From Ignatzschineria sp. F8392 (GTDB lineage: Bacteria; Pseudomonadota; Gammaproteobacteria; Cardiobacteriales; Wohlfahrtiimonadaceae): a stretch of DNA of 64,000 nucleotides. Numbering within the stretch: position 1 is the stretch's first letter; each line of letters starts with the position of its first letter. Made by a program: the position numbers and the translations under genes. The DNA is taken from the NCBI RefSeq assembly GCF_002252045.1, contig NZ_NEFF01000005.1, positions 124,001-188,000 of the forward strand. The letters run 5' to 3'. The notes below the pieces were generated by a model, which saw only the letters and a program-made list of their open reading frames with translations, searched no databases and was not told the origin of the DNA. Positions 46,821-56,090 of this stretch are shown one piece after another.

Positions 46821-47098
46821 ATTTAAATATCCGCAATAGAAGTGCCACATTTATTTTAATAGTTGATAACGACTTAAAGCACTCGATTCATAATTCAATA
46901 GTCAACTAACTGACAACCATTATTATTGATAACGATAACTCTATTATTCTGCCCCACCAAAACCATTAATAAAATGCATGGTAAAGGTATTCCCTAATGA
47001 CTAATTAATGATAACTTCTCTAATAATTATTTTTTCAAAATGATGAATCATCAAGATTTTACTCGTGCAATATGCATGCATCTTTTGACTGTTACTCA
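46821..47098. other. Upstream region of the fimbrial-type gene
   Basis: AT-rich, with no gene seen. ATGCATGCAT near 47073-47082 is a short self-complementary run. No confident promoter or operator. Confidence 0.4.
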
Positions 47099-47133
47099 CA
47101 AAAAAGCCCAACAGATGTAATTTGTTGGGCTTT
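47099..47133 (-). terminator. Rho-independent terminator after the tRNA pair
   Basis: AAAGCCCAACA and TGTTGGGCTTT, 11-bp stem, T-run on the minus strand (TTTTTT). It ends the Val-Ile/Met tRNA transcript. Confidence 0.93.
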
Positions 47134-47164
47134 ATAACTTATAATTACTGCCTTACTCTTTAGT

Positions 47165-47241
47165 TGGTGGGCCTTGCTGGGCTCGAACCAGCGACCGCTC
47201 GATTATGAGTCGAGAGCTCTAACCAACTGAGCTAAAGGCCC
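47165..47241 (-). tRNA. tRNA with CAU anticodon (likely Ile2, alternatively Met)
   Basis: 77 bases with CCA. Acceptor stem GGGCCTT / AAGGCCC, anticodon loop CTCATAA with CAT. The acceptor has C4-G69 and C5-G68, reported identity elements for TilS lysidine modification, and the arms resemble tRNA-Ile2. An elongator Met assignment cannot be excluded. It follows tRNA-Val by 9 bases. Confidence 0.93.
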
Positions 47242-47250
47242 TTATAAATT

Positions 47251-47327
47251 TGGTAGGCGTAATTGGATTCGAACCAACGACCTCCACCATGTCAAGGTGG
47301 CGCTCTAACCAACTGAGCTATACGCCT
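47251..47327 (-). tRNA. tRNA-Val (GAC)
   Basis: 77 bases with CCA. Anticodon loop TTGACAT gives GAC. Acceptor stem AGGCGTA / TACGCCT. The anticodon stem CCACC/GGTGG and D-arm match bacterial tRNA-Val. First of the two-gene tRNA operon. Confidence 0.96.
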
Positions 47328-47341
47328 GAAGCAAGATGCAT

Positions 47342-47370
47342 ATAATGCAATATATTTTAGAGTTTGACAA
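47342..47370 (-). promoter_or_regulatory. Promoter for tRNA-Val and the CAU tRNA
   Basis: Minus strand: TTGTCA (47365-47370), 17 bases, CATTAT (47342-47347), 14 bases before the tRNA-Val 5' end. Confidence 0.6.
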
Positions 47371-47569
47371 GCCTTATTTCTTGATTAGCTAATAATTAGT
47401 CAAACCTATCTCTATACCGCAATTTGCTAACAGAGCCTAATTAAGATCTAGAATAATACCACAAGTAGAGAAAAGAGCAAACTCAGTGATTAACTGATAG
47501 AATAACCCTTAAAATTTAACCCCCTATTTATAAATTCTAAAACAGAATAAAGAATAAGAAGTAGAGATT

Positions 47570-49138
47570 ATGGCTGAAAAGAAAAAAGGTTGGTTTAGTA
47601 GATTATTTGGTGGCAAAAAAGAGGATAAGGCTGTCTCTCAAGAGACTCCGCTTGAGGAAAAATCTTCCGTTCAAGCAGTTAAATCCCCTGCTGAAGATGA
47701 TAAAGAGATCCCCTCTCAAAAAGAGAGTTCCCCTCTTTCCATTGTAGAGCATATTGTTGAGGAGATTGCTCACGATATTGCAGATGAGATTAAAGAGAAT
47801 GTTAAACCTCAGAGTCAATCCGATTCTGCAGAAGAATTACCGGCACAACATCAGTTTTTAGAAGAGATTGCCTCTGATGCCAAAGAGGCAATTCTTGAAG
47901 CATCTAATGAACAGAGTCATCTTCAAGATGAGAAAGTCTCAGAAGAGCATGTTACAGAGAGTGAGATGCCGCTTGATCCCTCCCCTATTGAGGACTCCAA
48001 AGAGGAAGCGACTGAAGTAGTTACTGAAATTGAAGAAACTGAAGTTGAAAAGATTGAAGTTAAGCAACCGACAATCAGCGACTCACAATCAACTTCTATC
48101 GACGAAGAAGCCGATAAGCAGATTGCTAATGGACAGATTAATGAGCAAGCTGAAGAATATGTCGAGGTCACTCAAGAGAAGCCAAAACAGAAGAAAGGAT
48201 TCTTTGCCCGCCTAACAAGTCGCTTAAGTAAGACGCGTAATAATATTACTGAAGGAATTGCAGATCTTTTCCTTGGTAAAAAAGAGATTAATGAAGAGAT
48301 CTTAGAAGAGCTAGAAACGCGCCTTTTAATGGCCGATGTGGGCATCAATGTTACTGAGCAACTTCTCACCTCAATCCGCGACTCTGTTTCCCGTAAATCA
48401 CTCTCTAATGTGGATGAACTCTTTGCGGCATTAAAGGTAGAGATGAAGGAGATTTTAGAGCCCGTATCAAAACCATTAGTGATCGATAAAGAGCATACAC
48501 CTTATGTGATCTTGATGATTGGTGTAAATGGCGTGGGTAAGACGACAACTATTGGTAAATTAGCGAAAAAATTCCAAGCAGAAGGTCGCTCTGTAATGTT
48601 AGCAGCCGGCGATACCTTTAGAGCTGCTGCTGTAGAACAATTACAAGTTTGGGGTGAAAGAAATAAGATCCCTGTCATCTCACAAAAAGAGGGCGCTGAT
48701 CCGGCTTCTGTTATCTTTGATGCGATGGAATCAGCAAAAGCGCGGAAAATTGATATCTTAATTGCCGATACTGCCGGCAGACTCCATACGGACTCAGGCT
48801 TAATGCAGGAGCTTGCCAAAATTAATCGAGTGATTAAACGACATGATGATAGCGCTCCTCACGAGGTAATGTTAGTGGTTGATGCCTCTACGGGTCAAAA
48901 TGCGCTTAATCAAGCACGCCAATTTAATGAGACTGTACCGATTACCGGCATGACATTTACCAAACTCGATGGAACAGCGAAAGGGGGAATCCTCTTTGCA
49001 ATTGCGGAAGAGCTTGAGATTCCCATTCGCTTTATTGGTGTCGGCGAAACAATCGATGATCTTCGCCCGTTCAACTCAAATGAGTTTGTAGATGCTTTAA
49101 TCTCAACCGAAGAGAGTGAAATCGAAAAGGGTGAGTAA
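47570..49138 (+). CDS. ftsY: Signal recognition particle receptor FtsY
   Basis: SRP receptor GTPase that docks ribosome-nascent chains at the membrane. 522 aa, with a long acidic N-terminal (A) domain (about 1-195, many Glu/Ser) as in E. coli FtsY, but with a basic membrane-targeting tip (MAEKKKGWFSRLFGGKK). The NG domain follows: N-domain helices from about 210, G1 GVNGVGKTTTIGKLA (about 317-331), the AAGDTFRAAA box, DTAGRLHTD (about 400-408), TKLDGTAKGG (about 464-473). No upstream ribosome site better than AGAGATT is seen. In many gammaproteobacteria ftsY heads ftsYEX, but here it is followed by a terminator and a convergent gene. Confidence 0.97.
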   Translation: MAEKKKGWFSRLFGGKKEDKAVSQETPLEEKSSVQAVKSPAEDDKEIPSQKESSPLSIVEHIVEEIAHDIADEIKENVKPQSQSDSAEELPAQHQFLEEIASDAKEAILEASNEQSHLQDEKVSEEHVTESEMPLDPSPIEDSKEEATEVVTEIEETEVEKIEVKQPTISDSQSTSIDEEADKQIANGQINEQAEEYVEVTQEKPKQKKGFFARLTSRLSKTRNNITEGIADLFLGKKEINEEILEELETRLLMADVGINVTEQLLTSIRDSVSRKSLSNVDELFAALKVEMKEILEPVSKPLVIDKEHTPYVILMIGVNGVGKTTTIGKLAKKFQAEGRSVMLAAGDTFRAAAVEQLQVWGERNKIPVISQKEGADPASVIFDAMESAKARKIDILIADTAGRLHTDSGLMQELAKINRVIKRHDDSAPHEVMLVVDASTGQNALNQARQFNETVPITGMTFTKLDGTAKGGILFAIAEELEIPIRFIGVGETIDDLRPFNSNEFVDALISTEESEIEKGE

Positions 49139-49159
49139 TGGTAGATCGCTCTTAAGTAG

Positions 49160-49196
49160 AAGGCCCTAAAGATCTAAAATCTCTAGGGCCTTTTTC
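49160..49196 (+). terminator. Rho-independent terminator after ftsY
   Basis: AGGCCCTA / TAGGGCCT (stem at 49161-49168 and 49184-49191), 15-base loop, then TTTTC. It ends ftsY 22 bases past its stop. Confidence 0.9.
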
Positions 49197-49315
49197 TATG
49201 CTCTGTTCTATACTTTTTTATCTCTGCTTATCTATTCAATTCTATGCATTCACTTAAGTTGAATTGTCATAACTTGAATAGTCATAACTTATAATAATTC
49301 TAAGCGTTTCTCTCT

Positions 49316-50677
49316 CTATTCAAACTGAAAGCCTTGTACACCTTGATTAAAAGCGGGGATATCAAATTGCGATTCTGCTCGCTTCTGATCAATGATCGAT
49401 TTAAGCTGATAAAGCGCACTATGATTAGGCTGAACAACTAAACCTATTGCGACATACTGCTCTGCAATATCTAACTGTCCATAATTATAAGCATCATAAG
49501 CACTCCGATAGTAGATATCGGCAATATTGAGTAAACCCTGTTGCGCAGCACTATTTTCTGGATCTAATTTTAAGATCTCTTGATAATAGTAGTAAGCATC
49601 GTTTTGGTCGACCCCCACATAATTTCCCTGTGTATAGGCGATATCAGCCTGAAGAAGATAACTATCGATTAAAGATTGATCTTCTTGTGAGAGATCTCCT
49701 ACCGAATCATCGAGAGATAGAAGCGTTAAAGCGGATGATTCTTCAACCATCGTCTCAACAGATATCTCATCATCACCCGTTGCATCATTGTGACTTACAA
49801 TCTCCACCTGGGTAAACTTCTGTGCTTCTGTACCCTCTAATGCTGGCACTTCAACCTCTGCTACTTCAACGACTTCACGAGGCTCTTTAGGAACATAGAT
49901 ATAACGCTGCCGCTCCTCTTCCGGAATAGCTGGATTTAACGCCGCCATTGCCCCCGATTCCTCATTAGGAACTGCCACATATTTCACCTCTTTTCCACTA
50001 TAGAGAGACTCCTCTCCAAACATAAAGTAGGCAAACGCAGCTAACCCTACGAAGAGCAAGCCAAATATAAATAGACTAAATCCTTGAAACCATCCCATAC
50101 CTAATTGACTCCCGCGTCGTTTTTTTGGAGGATTAACATTGACATCTTCATCCCTATTAATCGATTCATCACTTTCTATCTGTGCCGCTCTCTCCTCGAT
50201 CTCCTCAATATTTTCTGCCACGATAGAGTCGATCGCACTGAAAGATTCTACCTTTGCATCACTCTGATCAGAAATCACGGGCTCTAATCGTCCATCTCCT
50301 AAATAAGCGCTTCTATTTTCAGAGTTCATCTCTGAAGACACACTACTCTCTAAAGTGGCATCAAAGAGCTCTGGAGTAGAGCGATCAGCAACAAATGAAG
50401 GGGCTTTGAGATGCGTTAACTTATTATTCGACTCAACGTTCTCATTAACATCTGATGGTGCTTCATCATACTCTTTAACAGTAAATTCTAATGGCTCACC
50501 TAACAACTCGGCATGAGAAGCCTCAACTGCAACATCATTATAGAGGCCCGACTTCTCCGCTTGTGGAGAACCCTCCTCTTTCCCCTTACCCTGCACCTGA
50601 ACATCTGTAGGTGATAATTCCGCCTCTTGCTTCTGAGTCACCGCTCTCTTCTCTTCTTCTCTCTTAACTGAATTCAT
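49316..50677 (-). CDS. Single-pass membrane protein with TPR-like C-terminus
   Basis: 453 aa, not recognised. The first 190 residues are acidic, low-complexity and Ser/Glu-rich, ending in a basic stretch (NPPKKRRGS). One strong TM segment follows at about 198-220, so the acidic part is probably cytoplasmic. The outer part holds a linker (about 225-320) and then TPR-like helix pairs (about 335-430, ADIAYTQGNYVG, YYYYQEILKLDPENSAAQQGLLNI, LDIAEQYVAIGLVVQPNHSALYQL). The short ending GVQGFQFE follows. It lies downstream of maf on the minus strand. It could be a scaffold for envelope or cell-division work, but this is only a guess. Confidence 0.75.
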   Translation of the reverse strand: MNSVKREEEKRAVTQKQEAELSPTDVQVQGKGKEEGSPQAEKSGLYNDVAVEASHAELLGEPLEFTVKEYDEAPSDVNENVESNNKLTHLKAPSFVADRSTPELFDATLESSVSSEMNSENRSAYLGDGRLEPVISDQSDAKVESFSAIDSIVAENIEEIEERAAQIESDESINRDEDVNVNPPKKRRGSQLGMGWFQGFSLFIFGLLFVGLAAFAYFMFGEESLYSGKEVKYVAVPNEESGAMAALNPAIPEEERQRYIYVPKEPREVVEVAEVEVPALEGTEAQKFTQVEIVSHNDATGDDEISVETMVEESSALTLLSLDDSVGDLSQEDQSLIDSYLLQADIAYTQGNYVGVDQNDAYYYYQEILKLDPENSAAQQGLLNIADIYYRSAYDAYNYGQLDIAEQYVAIGLVVQPNHSALYQLKSIIDQKRAESQFDIPAFNQGVQGFQFE

Positions 50678-50866
50678 CTTTCAAACCGATATTAATGTCG
50701 ATATTAATTCTTAAAATACTCTCTATAACAGTGCTAATGCAAAATTTATTATCAGTATCTTCTTGATAACACTCTACTAATAACTCACTTCCTACAACTC
50801 CAACAGAGACTGAGGTCAGGTTTTCGCCAGACCTACACTACAGATCGATACTAGATCGATGCACGA

Positions 50867-51499
50867 TTAAGCATCCATCAGATAACAACCAAACTCTTCT
50901 AATGCTTTTCGAAGTTCAAATAGCGGTAATCCCATAATGCCGGAATAACTTCCCTCGATCGACTCAATATACCCCGCCATTACCCCTTGAATTGCATAAC
51001 CACCAGCTTTATCTTGCGGCTCACCACTTTGCCAATAATGATGAATAAAGTCTTCCGGCAAGATAGAGAATTTCACGCGACTTTCACTTAACATTGTCAC
51101 AAATTTCTCTTGAGTTCGAGACCCTTCTGCATCAATTTTGCAACCTGCTCCCACTAAAGTAATTGCCGTAAAAACAGTATGATGCTTATTAGAAAGAGTG
51201 CGCATGATATCAAAAAAATGAGCTTCACTCTCCGGCTTACCAATGATCTTACCACCGTAACTAATCGCCGTATCAGCCGTTAAAAGAAGTCTTTGATGAT
51301 TAATCTGATCCCGATATTTTGAAAGTGCCGCCAGTGCCTTAGCTTCTGCCATACTTTTAACATAAAACTCCGGCATAATAGCTCCCTTTACACGCTCATC
51401 AACCTCAACATCCACTGTTTGATATTGAATTTGCAATTGTTGTAACAGCTCTTGCCGTCTTGGTGAGCGAGACGCTAATAAAATTTCATATTGACTCAT
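50867..51499 (-). CDS. Maf family nucleotide pyrophosphatase
   Basis: House-cleaning pyrophosphatase acting on modified or canonical NTPs; family 7-methyl-GTP (YceF) or dTTP/UTP (YhdE) type. Start chosen at ATG 51499 (210 aa, MSQYEILLASRSPRRQELL), with GGGAG 7 bases upstream; the frame extends 8 codons further. Motifs: ASRSPRRQELL (about 9-19), TADTAISYGGKIIGKPES (about 75-92) and DKAGGYAIQGVMAGYIESIEGSYSGIMGLPL (about 163-193). It lies between bamE and the TPR protein on the same strand. The QDKAGGYAIQG region is nearer YhdE/Maf, so dTTP/UTP activity is likely but not proven. Confidence 0.93.
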   Translation of the reverse strand: MSQYEILLASRSPRRQELLQQLQIQYQTVDVEVDERVKGAIMPEFYVKSMAEAKALAALSKYRDQINHQRLLLTADTAISYGGKIIGKPESEAHFFDIMRTLSNKHHTVFTAITLVGAGCKIDAEGSRTQEKFVTMLSESRVKFSILPEDFIHHYWQSGEPQDKAGGYAIQGVMAGYIESIEGSYSGIMGLPLFELRKALEEFGCYLMDA

Positions 51500-51537
51500 C
51501 AAGTAACTCCCTTCAATAATCATTGATTAGATAGCCA

Positions 51538-51576
51538 TCATATAAAATAAGATTTACCCCATAGGATAAATCTTAT
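51538..51576 (-). terminator. Terminator after bamE
   Basis: ATAAGATTTA (51547-51556) and TAAATCTTAT (51567-51576) form a 10-bp stem; the minus strand continues TTTATATG. It lies 47 bases past the bamE stop, before maf. Confidence 0.75.
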
Positions 51577-51622
51577 CTACACCGGCGAGTGACTCTATCT
51601 CTCTTTTACACTCATCTTCTGA

Positions 51623-51961
51623 CTATTCAGCATCATCTACTAATTGTGACTCATTATCTCCCTCTAAATAGAGATAACGACCTTGCTGATCGAAGTGAAC
51701 TTTAACAGTACGTGCTTTTTTCACTTCACCACTTGATGTGGAATGTTGAAAAACATAGTACCAAACATCAGGCTCATAAACATCCGTTACCAGTGGCGTC
51801 CCTAATAACATCTGTACCTCATGCTTACTCATTCCCGGCTTTAAATTCTCTATACGCGTCTCTTCAATATAATTACCTTGAACAACATCAACGCGATGCA
51901 TTGAGCAACCAACAAAGAGGAGGCTTACACCCAATATAACGAGAGGTTTTATCATTTTCAT
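51623..51961 (-). CDS. bamE: Outer membrane protein assembly factor BamE
   Basis: Lipoprotein subunit of the BAM complex that folds outer-membrane beta-barrels. 112 aa from ATG 51961 (MKMIKPLVILGVSLLFVGC), with AGGAG 10 bases upstream; the open frame reaches 52012 but that adds an implausible N-terminus. The lipobox is LFVGC (Cys19). The SmpA/OmlA fold is visible as QGNYIEETRIENLKPGMSKHEVQMLLGTPL (about 28-57) and WYYVFQ. It overlaps nothing but lies 56 bases from uup. The acidic ending DDAE is common in BamE. Confidence 0.95.
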   Translation of the reverse strand: MKMIKPLVILGVSLLFVGCSMHRVDVVQGNYIEETRIENLKPGMSKHEVQMLLGTPLVTDVYEPDVWYYVFQHSTSSGEVKKARTVKVHFDQQGRYLYLEGDNESQLVDDAE

Positions 51962-52017
51962 CTTCACTATTCTCCTAAAAGAGTCGTTATAAATCATACC
52001 CTTTTTTCTCAAAATTT

Positions 52018-53952
52018 CTATTGAATGTTTTCAAGTTCTAACCAACGTTCGTACTTCTCTTCTAATAATGCACTCTTCTCAGCAAGCTCTGTTAACTTAT
52101 CCGTCTGATAAAGATGGCTCTCCTGATAAAATTGTGCCGATTGCACCATCGCCTCTAAAGCTTCAATATCGCTCTCTAATTGCGCAATAAGCTCAGGAAG
52201 TTGTGCTAACTCATGAGTCTCTTTAAATGTTAGCTTTCTCGGCTTATTCTCATTCTCTTCACGCTTCTTACCTAAATTAGAAGATACTTTCTTATCATCA
52301 GCTTGGGATTCTTTCGTCGCGCTCTTCTCTCTCTTACGCTCAGCTGCCTGCATTTCTGCATTCTTTACAGCTAAACGCTCTTGCCAATCGCTATAGCCAC
52401 CGATATATTCCCCGATCTTTCCCTCACCTTCAAAGACTAAAACAGAGGTGACGACACTATCTAGAAAAGCACGATCATGAGAGATTAACAGTAGAGTCCC
52501 CTCATAATTAGCAACCAGTTCCTCTAATAGCTCTAAGGTTTCAATATCGAGATCATTCGTTGGTTCATCCATAACTAAAAAGTTAAAGGGTTTTGTAAAG
52601 AGCTTTGCTAAAAGTAGACGATTTCGCTCACCCCCAGAGAGTGAGTTTACAGGACTTCTGGCCCTTTCAGGGGTAAACATAAAATCTTGTAACCAACTGA
52701 TAACATGTCGTTTTTTACCCTTAATGTCGATAAAGTCACTTCCATCTGCAACATTATCACTAACGGTTGCATTAAGATCGAGTTTTGTTCGAAGCTGATC
52801 AAAATAAGCAATTTCTAACTGCGTTCCCCGCTCAATATGACCACTATCGGGCTCTAAATCCCCCATTAATAACTTCACTAAAGTAGATTTCCCAACCCCA
52901 TTAGGACCGATAATCCCCACCTTATCGCCACGCATCAAGGTGAAAGTAAAGTCTTTAATCAAGTTTTTACCTGCAACTGAATAGGAGATATCATCGGCAT
53001 AGAGCACCCGCTTACCCGATTTTTGTGCCTCTTCATGATGTAAAACAGCTTTCCCCTGACGCTCTAAACGTTCTTTTCGCTCTTGACGCATCGCTTTTAA
53101 GGCTCGAACGCGCCCCTCATTTCGGGTTCTTCTTGCTTTGATGCCTTGTCGAATCCAGACCTCTTCTTCTGCTAACCGTTTATCAAAGAGTGCATTTTCT
53201 TGCGCCTCATTATGAAGTTCGATCTCTTTAAACCGCTGATAATCAGAGAATGATCCGGGATACTCTGTTAAATTTCCACGATCTAACTCAATAATTTTAG
53301 TGGCAACATTATCTAAAAACTGGCGATCATGAGAAACAAAGAGAAGCGCACCACGGTAGAGATCGATCAATGTCTTCTCTAACCACTCAATCATCTCAAT
53401 ATCGAGATGGTTTGTCGGCTCATCTAACAAGATAAGATCAGGGTCACTCACTAAAACTCGAGCTAATAGAACCCGACGAATCCAACCGCCAGAGAGCTCA
53501 TTCATCCGTTTTTGACCATCGAGTTCCAATCTTGTTAAGATTTCTGCCACTCTTGAATCGAGAGTCCAAGCATTTAAACGATCAAGCTCACTCTGAAGAT
53601 CACCTAATTTTGCTAAATCAACATTATCGCCAGCATCAATCATTGAGTGATACTGCTGTAGCTTCTCACCTACCTGGCTTAAACCACTTGTCACAACCTC
53701 ATAGACACTCTGCTCTAAATCAGTGGGAATCTCTTGATCTAATTTTGCAATCTTCAGATCATCACTAAAAACGACCTCGCCACCATCTGGCATAATCTCT
53801 TGCGAAACAACCTTCAAGAGTGAGGATTTCCCCTCTCCATTACGGCCTACTAAACAGACTCTCTCACCCTTTGAAATAGCAAATGTCACATCCTTTAGAA
53901 GCGGTCTTGCCCCATAAGCTAAAGAGACATCTTGTAAACGTAGTAGTACCAT
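52018..53952 (-). CDS. uup: ABC-F ATPase Uup
   Basis: Cytoplasmic ABC-F protein acting on ribosomes or DNA; in E. coli it affects transposon excision and ribosome assembly. 644 aa, two ATPase domains. Walker A1 LVGRNGEGKSSLLKV (about 34-48), signature LSGGWIRRVLLARVL, Walker B1 LILLDEPTNHLDIE; Walker A2 IGPNGVGKSTLVKL (about 353-366), second LSGGERNRLLLAKL, DEPTNDLDIE. The inter-domain linker is rich in Arg/Glu (about 245-310), and the C-terminal coiled coil (about 545-635) is the Uup signature. It is not in a clear operon with bamE. Three 11-mers (53959-53993) sit just upstream of the start. Confidence 0.94.
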   Translation of the reverse strand: MVLLRLQDVSLAYGARPLLKDVTFAISKGERVCLVGRNGEGKSSLLKVVSQEIMPDGGEVVFSDDLKIAKLDQEIPTDLEQSVYEVVTSGLSQVGEKLQQYHSMIDAGDNVDLAKLGDLQSELDRLNAWTLDSRVAEILTRLELDGQKRMNELSGGWIRRVLLARVLVSDPDLILLDEPTNHLDIEMIEWLEKTLIDLYRGALLFVSHDRQFLDNVATKIIELDRGNLTEYPGSFSDYQRFKEIELHNEAQENALFDKRLAEEEVWIRQGIKARRTRNEGRVRALKAMRQERKERLERQGKAVLHHEEAQKSGKRVLYADDISYSVAGKNLIKDFTFTLMRGDKVGIIGPNGVGKSTLVKLLMGDLEPDSGHIERGTQLEIAYFDQLRTKLDLNATVSDNVADGSDFIDIKGKKRHVISWLQDFMFTPERARSPVNSLSGGERNRLLLAKLFTKPFNFLVMDEPTNDLDIETLELLEELVANYEGTLLLISHDRAFLDSVVTSVLVFEGEGKIGEYIGGYSDWQERLAVKNAEMQAAERKREKSATKESQADDKKVSSNLGKKREENENKPRKLTFKETHELAQLPELIAQLESDIEALEAMVQSAQFYQESHLYQTDKLTELAEKSALLEEKYERWLELENIQ

Positions 53953-53958
53953 AAAACT

Positions 53959-53993
53959 CCTAAAAATAGCCTAAAAATAGCCTAAAAAAATAG
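53959..53993. repeat. Three tandem 11-mers upstream of uup
   Basis: CCTAAAAATAG three times in tandem (the third with two extra A), starting 7 bases before the uup ATG (minus). Confidence 0.85.
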
Positions 53994-54038
53994 ATTCGAT
54001 ATTATTGTTTGTGCTGTTTGTATTCTCTCTCTTAACTT

Positions 54039-55013
54039 CTACTCATCGGTAGAAGAAGGCTCTCCTTGAATAATCACTATCCCTAAGGGAGCAGCTATCA
54101 CTCTTTTTTCAGCTTCTACAATCATCTTCTTAACCCCCTCAAAGTAAGGCTTTGCCATTTTTGAAGGGATCAACATCTCAGGATAGAGTTGAGCCTCCTC
54201 TACGGGATTATCACCACCAAATCCAAGAAGTTCTAAACTCTTCTCATAATTAAACGCAGCATAGATCATGCCGACAACGATGATAAAGAGGAGTAGAATC
54301 CAAGAGACTAATGCTTTATTGAGGGTAAATGCCGGCTGCAATTCTGCGGTCACAAGACGAACAATCCGACCGGGATAACCATATGAGAATGCATGTAAAC
54401 GATTGAGATCCCGAGAGGAGCAATCTGCTGTCTTGCCATGATGCTTATAGATATGCCAAACGAGCTCCTTGATCTGCATGTGATTAATCGGACCAATTGT
54501 AAAACTCTTAGAGTGAAGTAGAAGCTCCTTTGAGTAGATATCTTGGTTATTAAGATCCATAAAGAGAACTACGACCACATGGATCTCTTCTTGCCCTCTT
54601 CGAAGTCCTCTCTTATTGATCGCCTCTTTTGTACGATAGATAAAAGAGAGCTCCTCAGTAGTGAGCTGATCTGCATCATCCACTAGCAGCACCATCTTTA
54701 AACCTGTTGGCGGAATCTCCTTAAGACGTGTAATAATCGCCTCTTCATTCGCCTCACACTCTAAAAGAGTGGCTATCTTGGTAAAAATAGAACCCTTGCC
54801 GGCAATCACTTCACGCGCAACAATGTGCCCATACTCATTTAATCTACGGCTCAGCTCCATCATAAAGCGAGATTTACCACACCCTGAAGGGCCATAGATA
54901 GAGTAGAAATCCCCGAGCCCCATACTAATATGTTGCTCTACCCGTCGCATCACCTCTTCGATAGGCCCTAAGGATAACCAAGGTAATTTATGCATAAGCT
55001 CATCTCTGTGCAT
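54039..55013 (-). CDS. AAA ATPase with one TM segment in damX position
   Basis: 324 aa. The N-terminal ExeA/DamX-type ATPase domain has Walker A GPSGCGKS (41-48), Walker B LLVDDADQL (109-117) and a Sensor-like FSYGYPGRIVRLV (about 209-221). A single TM follows (about 235-254), then only about 70 residues with no recognisable domain (DNPVEEAQLYPEML...). The start codon directly abuts the aroB stop. In E. coli and Pseudomonas the gene after aroB is damX, whose product carries a C-terminal peptidoglycan-binding SPOR domain; none is visible here. A role in division or in type IV pilus/peptidoglycan coupling is an inference from position only. Confidence 0.82.
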   Translation of the reverse strand: MHRDELMHKLPWLSLGPIEEVMRRVEQHISMGLGDFYSIYGPSGCGKSRFMMELSRRLNEYGHIVAREVIAGKGSIFTKIATLLECEANEEAIITRLKEIPPTGLKMVLLVDDADQLTTEELSFIYRTKEAINKRGLRRGQEEIHVVVVLFMDLNNQDIYSKELLLHSKSFTIGPINHMQIKELVWHIYKHHGKTADCSSRDLNRLHAFSYGYPGRIVRLVTAELQPAFTLNKALVSWILLLFIIVVGMIYAAFNYEKSLELLGFGGDNPVEEAQLYPEMLIPSKMAKPYFEGVKKMIVEAEKRVIAAPLGIVIIQGEPSSTDE

Positions 55014-56090
55014 CTAAGGTGTTCCAAATTCAATTGCTTCGATAATAAACTCTTCAGGAACCTCATCCGTTATGATTGCCTTGCCTATCGTCTCTAAAAG
55101 TACAAAACGAATCTTTTGTGTCACATTCTTCTTATCTAATCGCATCGCATTTAAGAATGCAGGAATAGAGAATGCTTCAGGAGCAATACAAGGCAGTCCA
55201 AAAAGATCGAGCAGAGAGGTGATATAGAGCTGATCTTTTTTACTAATGTATCCCATTCGACATGAGAGATAGCCGGCCATATTAATACCAATTGCAACAG
55301 CTTCTCCATGGAGGATTCCTTGATACTTCATCAATTTCTCAATCGCATGCCCAAAAGTATGACCAAGGTTAAGTGTCGCTCGAATACCTGATTCTCGTTC
55401 ATCTTGATCAACAATACTCTTCTTACAAGCACATGAGTGATAGATCATCTCTGAAATCACTTCGGGATCTTTTGCTAAAATCGCTTCATAATTGAGTCGC
55501 ATCCACTCTAAAAATGGGGCATCTTGAATAAATCCATATTTTAAGACCTCTGCAAGACCACTAATATATTCACGCTGTGGCAATGTCTCGAGCAATGAGA
55601 GATCAATTAAAACACGTTTAGGCTGATAGAAAGTTCCAATCATATTCTTCCCCAAGGGATGATTGACCGCAGTCTTTCCGCCGACTGAACTATCGACTTG
55701 CGCTAAAAGTGTTGTAGGAATCTGAACAAAATCGATACCTCTTTGATAGGTACTTGCAACAAACCCGGCAAGATCACCAATCACACCACCACCAAAGGCT
55801 ATCAGAAGACTTTTACGATTAAATTCTAACTCTAAAAGACGGGTATGAACCTCAGCAAAAGAGGTTAAATTCTTATACTGCTCCCCATCCTCAATGATGA
55901 CCACATGGTCTCGATTACCATCAACTAGAGATAAAATTCGATCTGAGTGGAGGGCGTATATCGTATTATTTGTTAAAACAAGCCGCTGAGTATAGGGAAA
56001 CTCATCTACAAAACGCTTTGTCGCTAATAGGTTCTTATCAATCTCAATATCATATGAACGATCGGCTAAATCTACAGTTAAAGTCTTCAT
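55014..56090 (-). CDS. aroB: 3-dehydroquinate synthase
   Basis: NAD- and metal-dependent cyclisation of DAHP in the shikimate pathway. 358 aa. Signatures: GGGVIGDLAGFVASTYQRGIDFVQIPTTLLAQ (about 99-130), DSSVGGKTAVNHPLGKNMIG (about 132-151), metal-ligand region SGLAEVLKYGF (about 177-187), and LNLGHTFGHAIEK (about 242-254). Its ATG overlaps the aroK stop (ATGA). The gene order pilQ-aroK-aroB is typical for gammaproteobacteria. Confidence 0.98.
   Translation of the reverse strand: MKTLTVDLADRSYDIEIDKNLLATKRFVDEFPYTQRLVLTNNTIYALHSDRILSLVDGNRDHVVIIEDGEQYKNLTSFAEVHTRLLELEFNRKSLLIAFGGGVIGDLAGFVASTYQRGIDFVQIPTTLLAQVDSSVGGKTAVNHPLGKNMIGTFYQPKRVLIDLSLLETLPQREYISGLAEVLKYGFIQDAPFLEWMRLNYEAILAKDPEVISEMIYHSCACKKSIVDQDERESGIRATLNLGHTFGHAIEKLMKYQGILHGEAVAIGINMAGYLSCRMGYISKKDQLYITSLLDLFGLPCIAPEAFSIPAFLNAMRLDKKNVTQKIRFVLLETIGKAIITDEVPEEFIIEAIEFGTP

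Noticed and set aside
50814-50832. GGTCAGG...CCAGACC hairpin, considered as 4.5S RNA-like
   Set aside because: The rest of the SRP RNA core is missing, and a one-hairpin match is not enough. No T-run for a terminator either.
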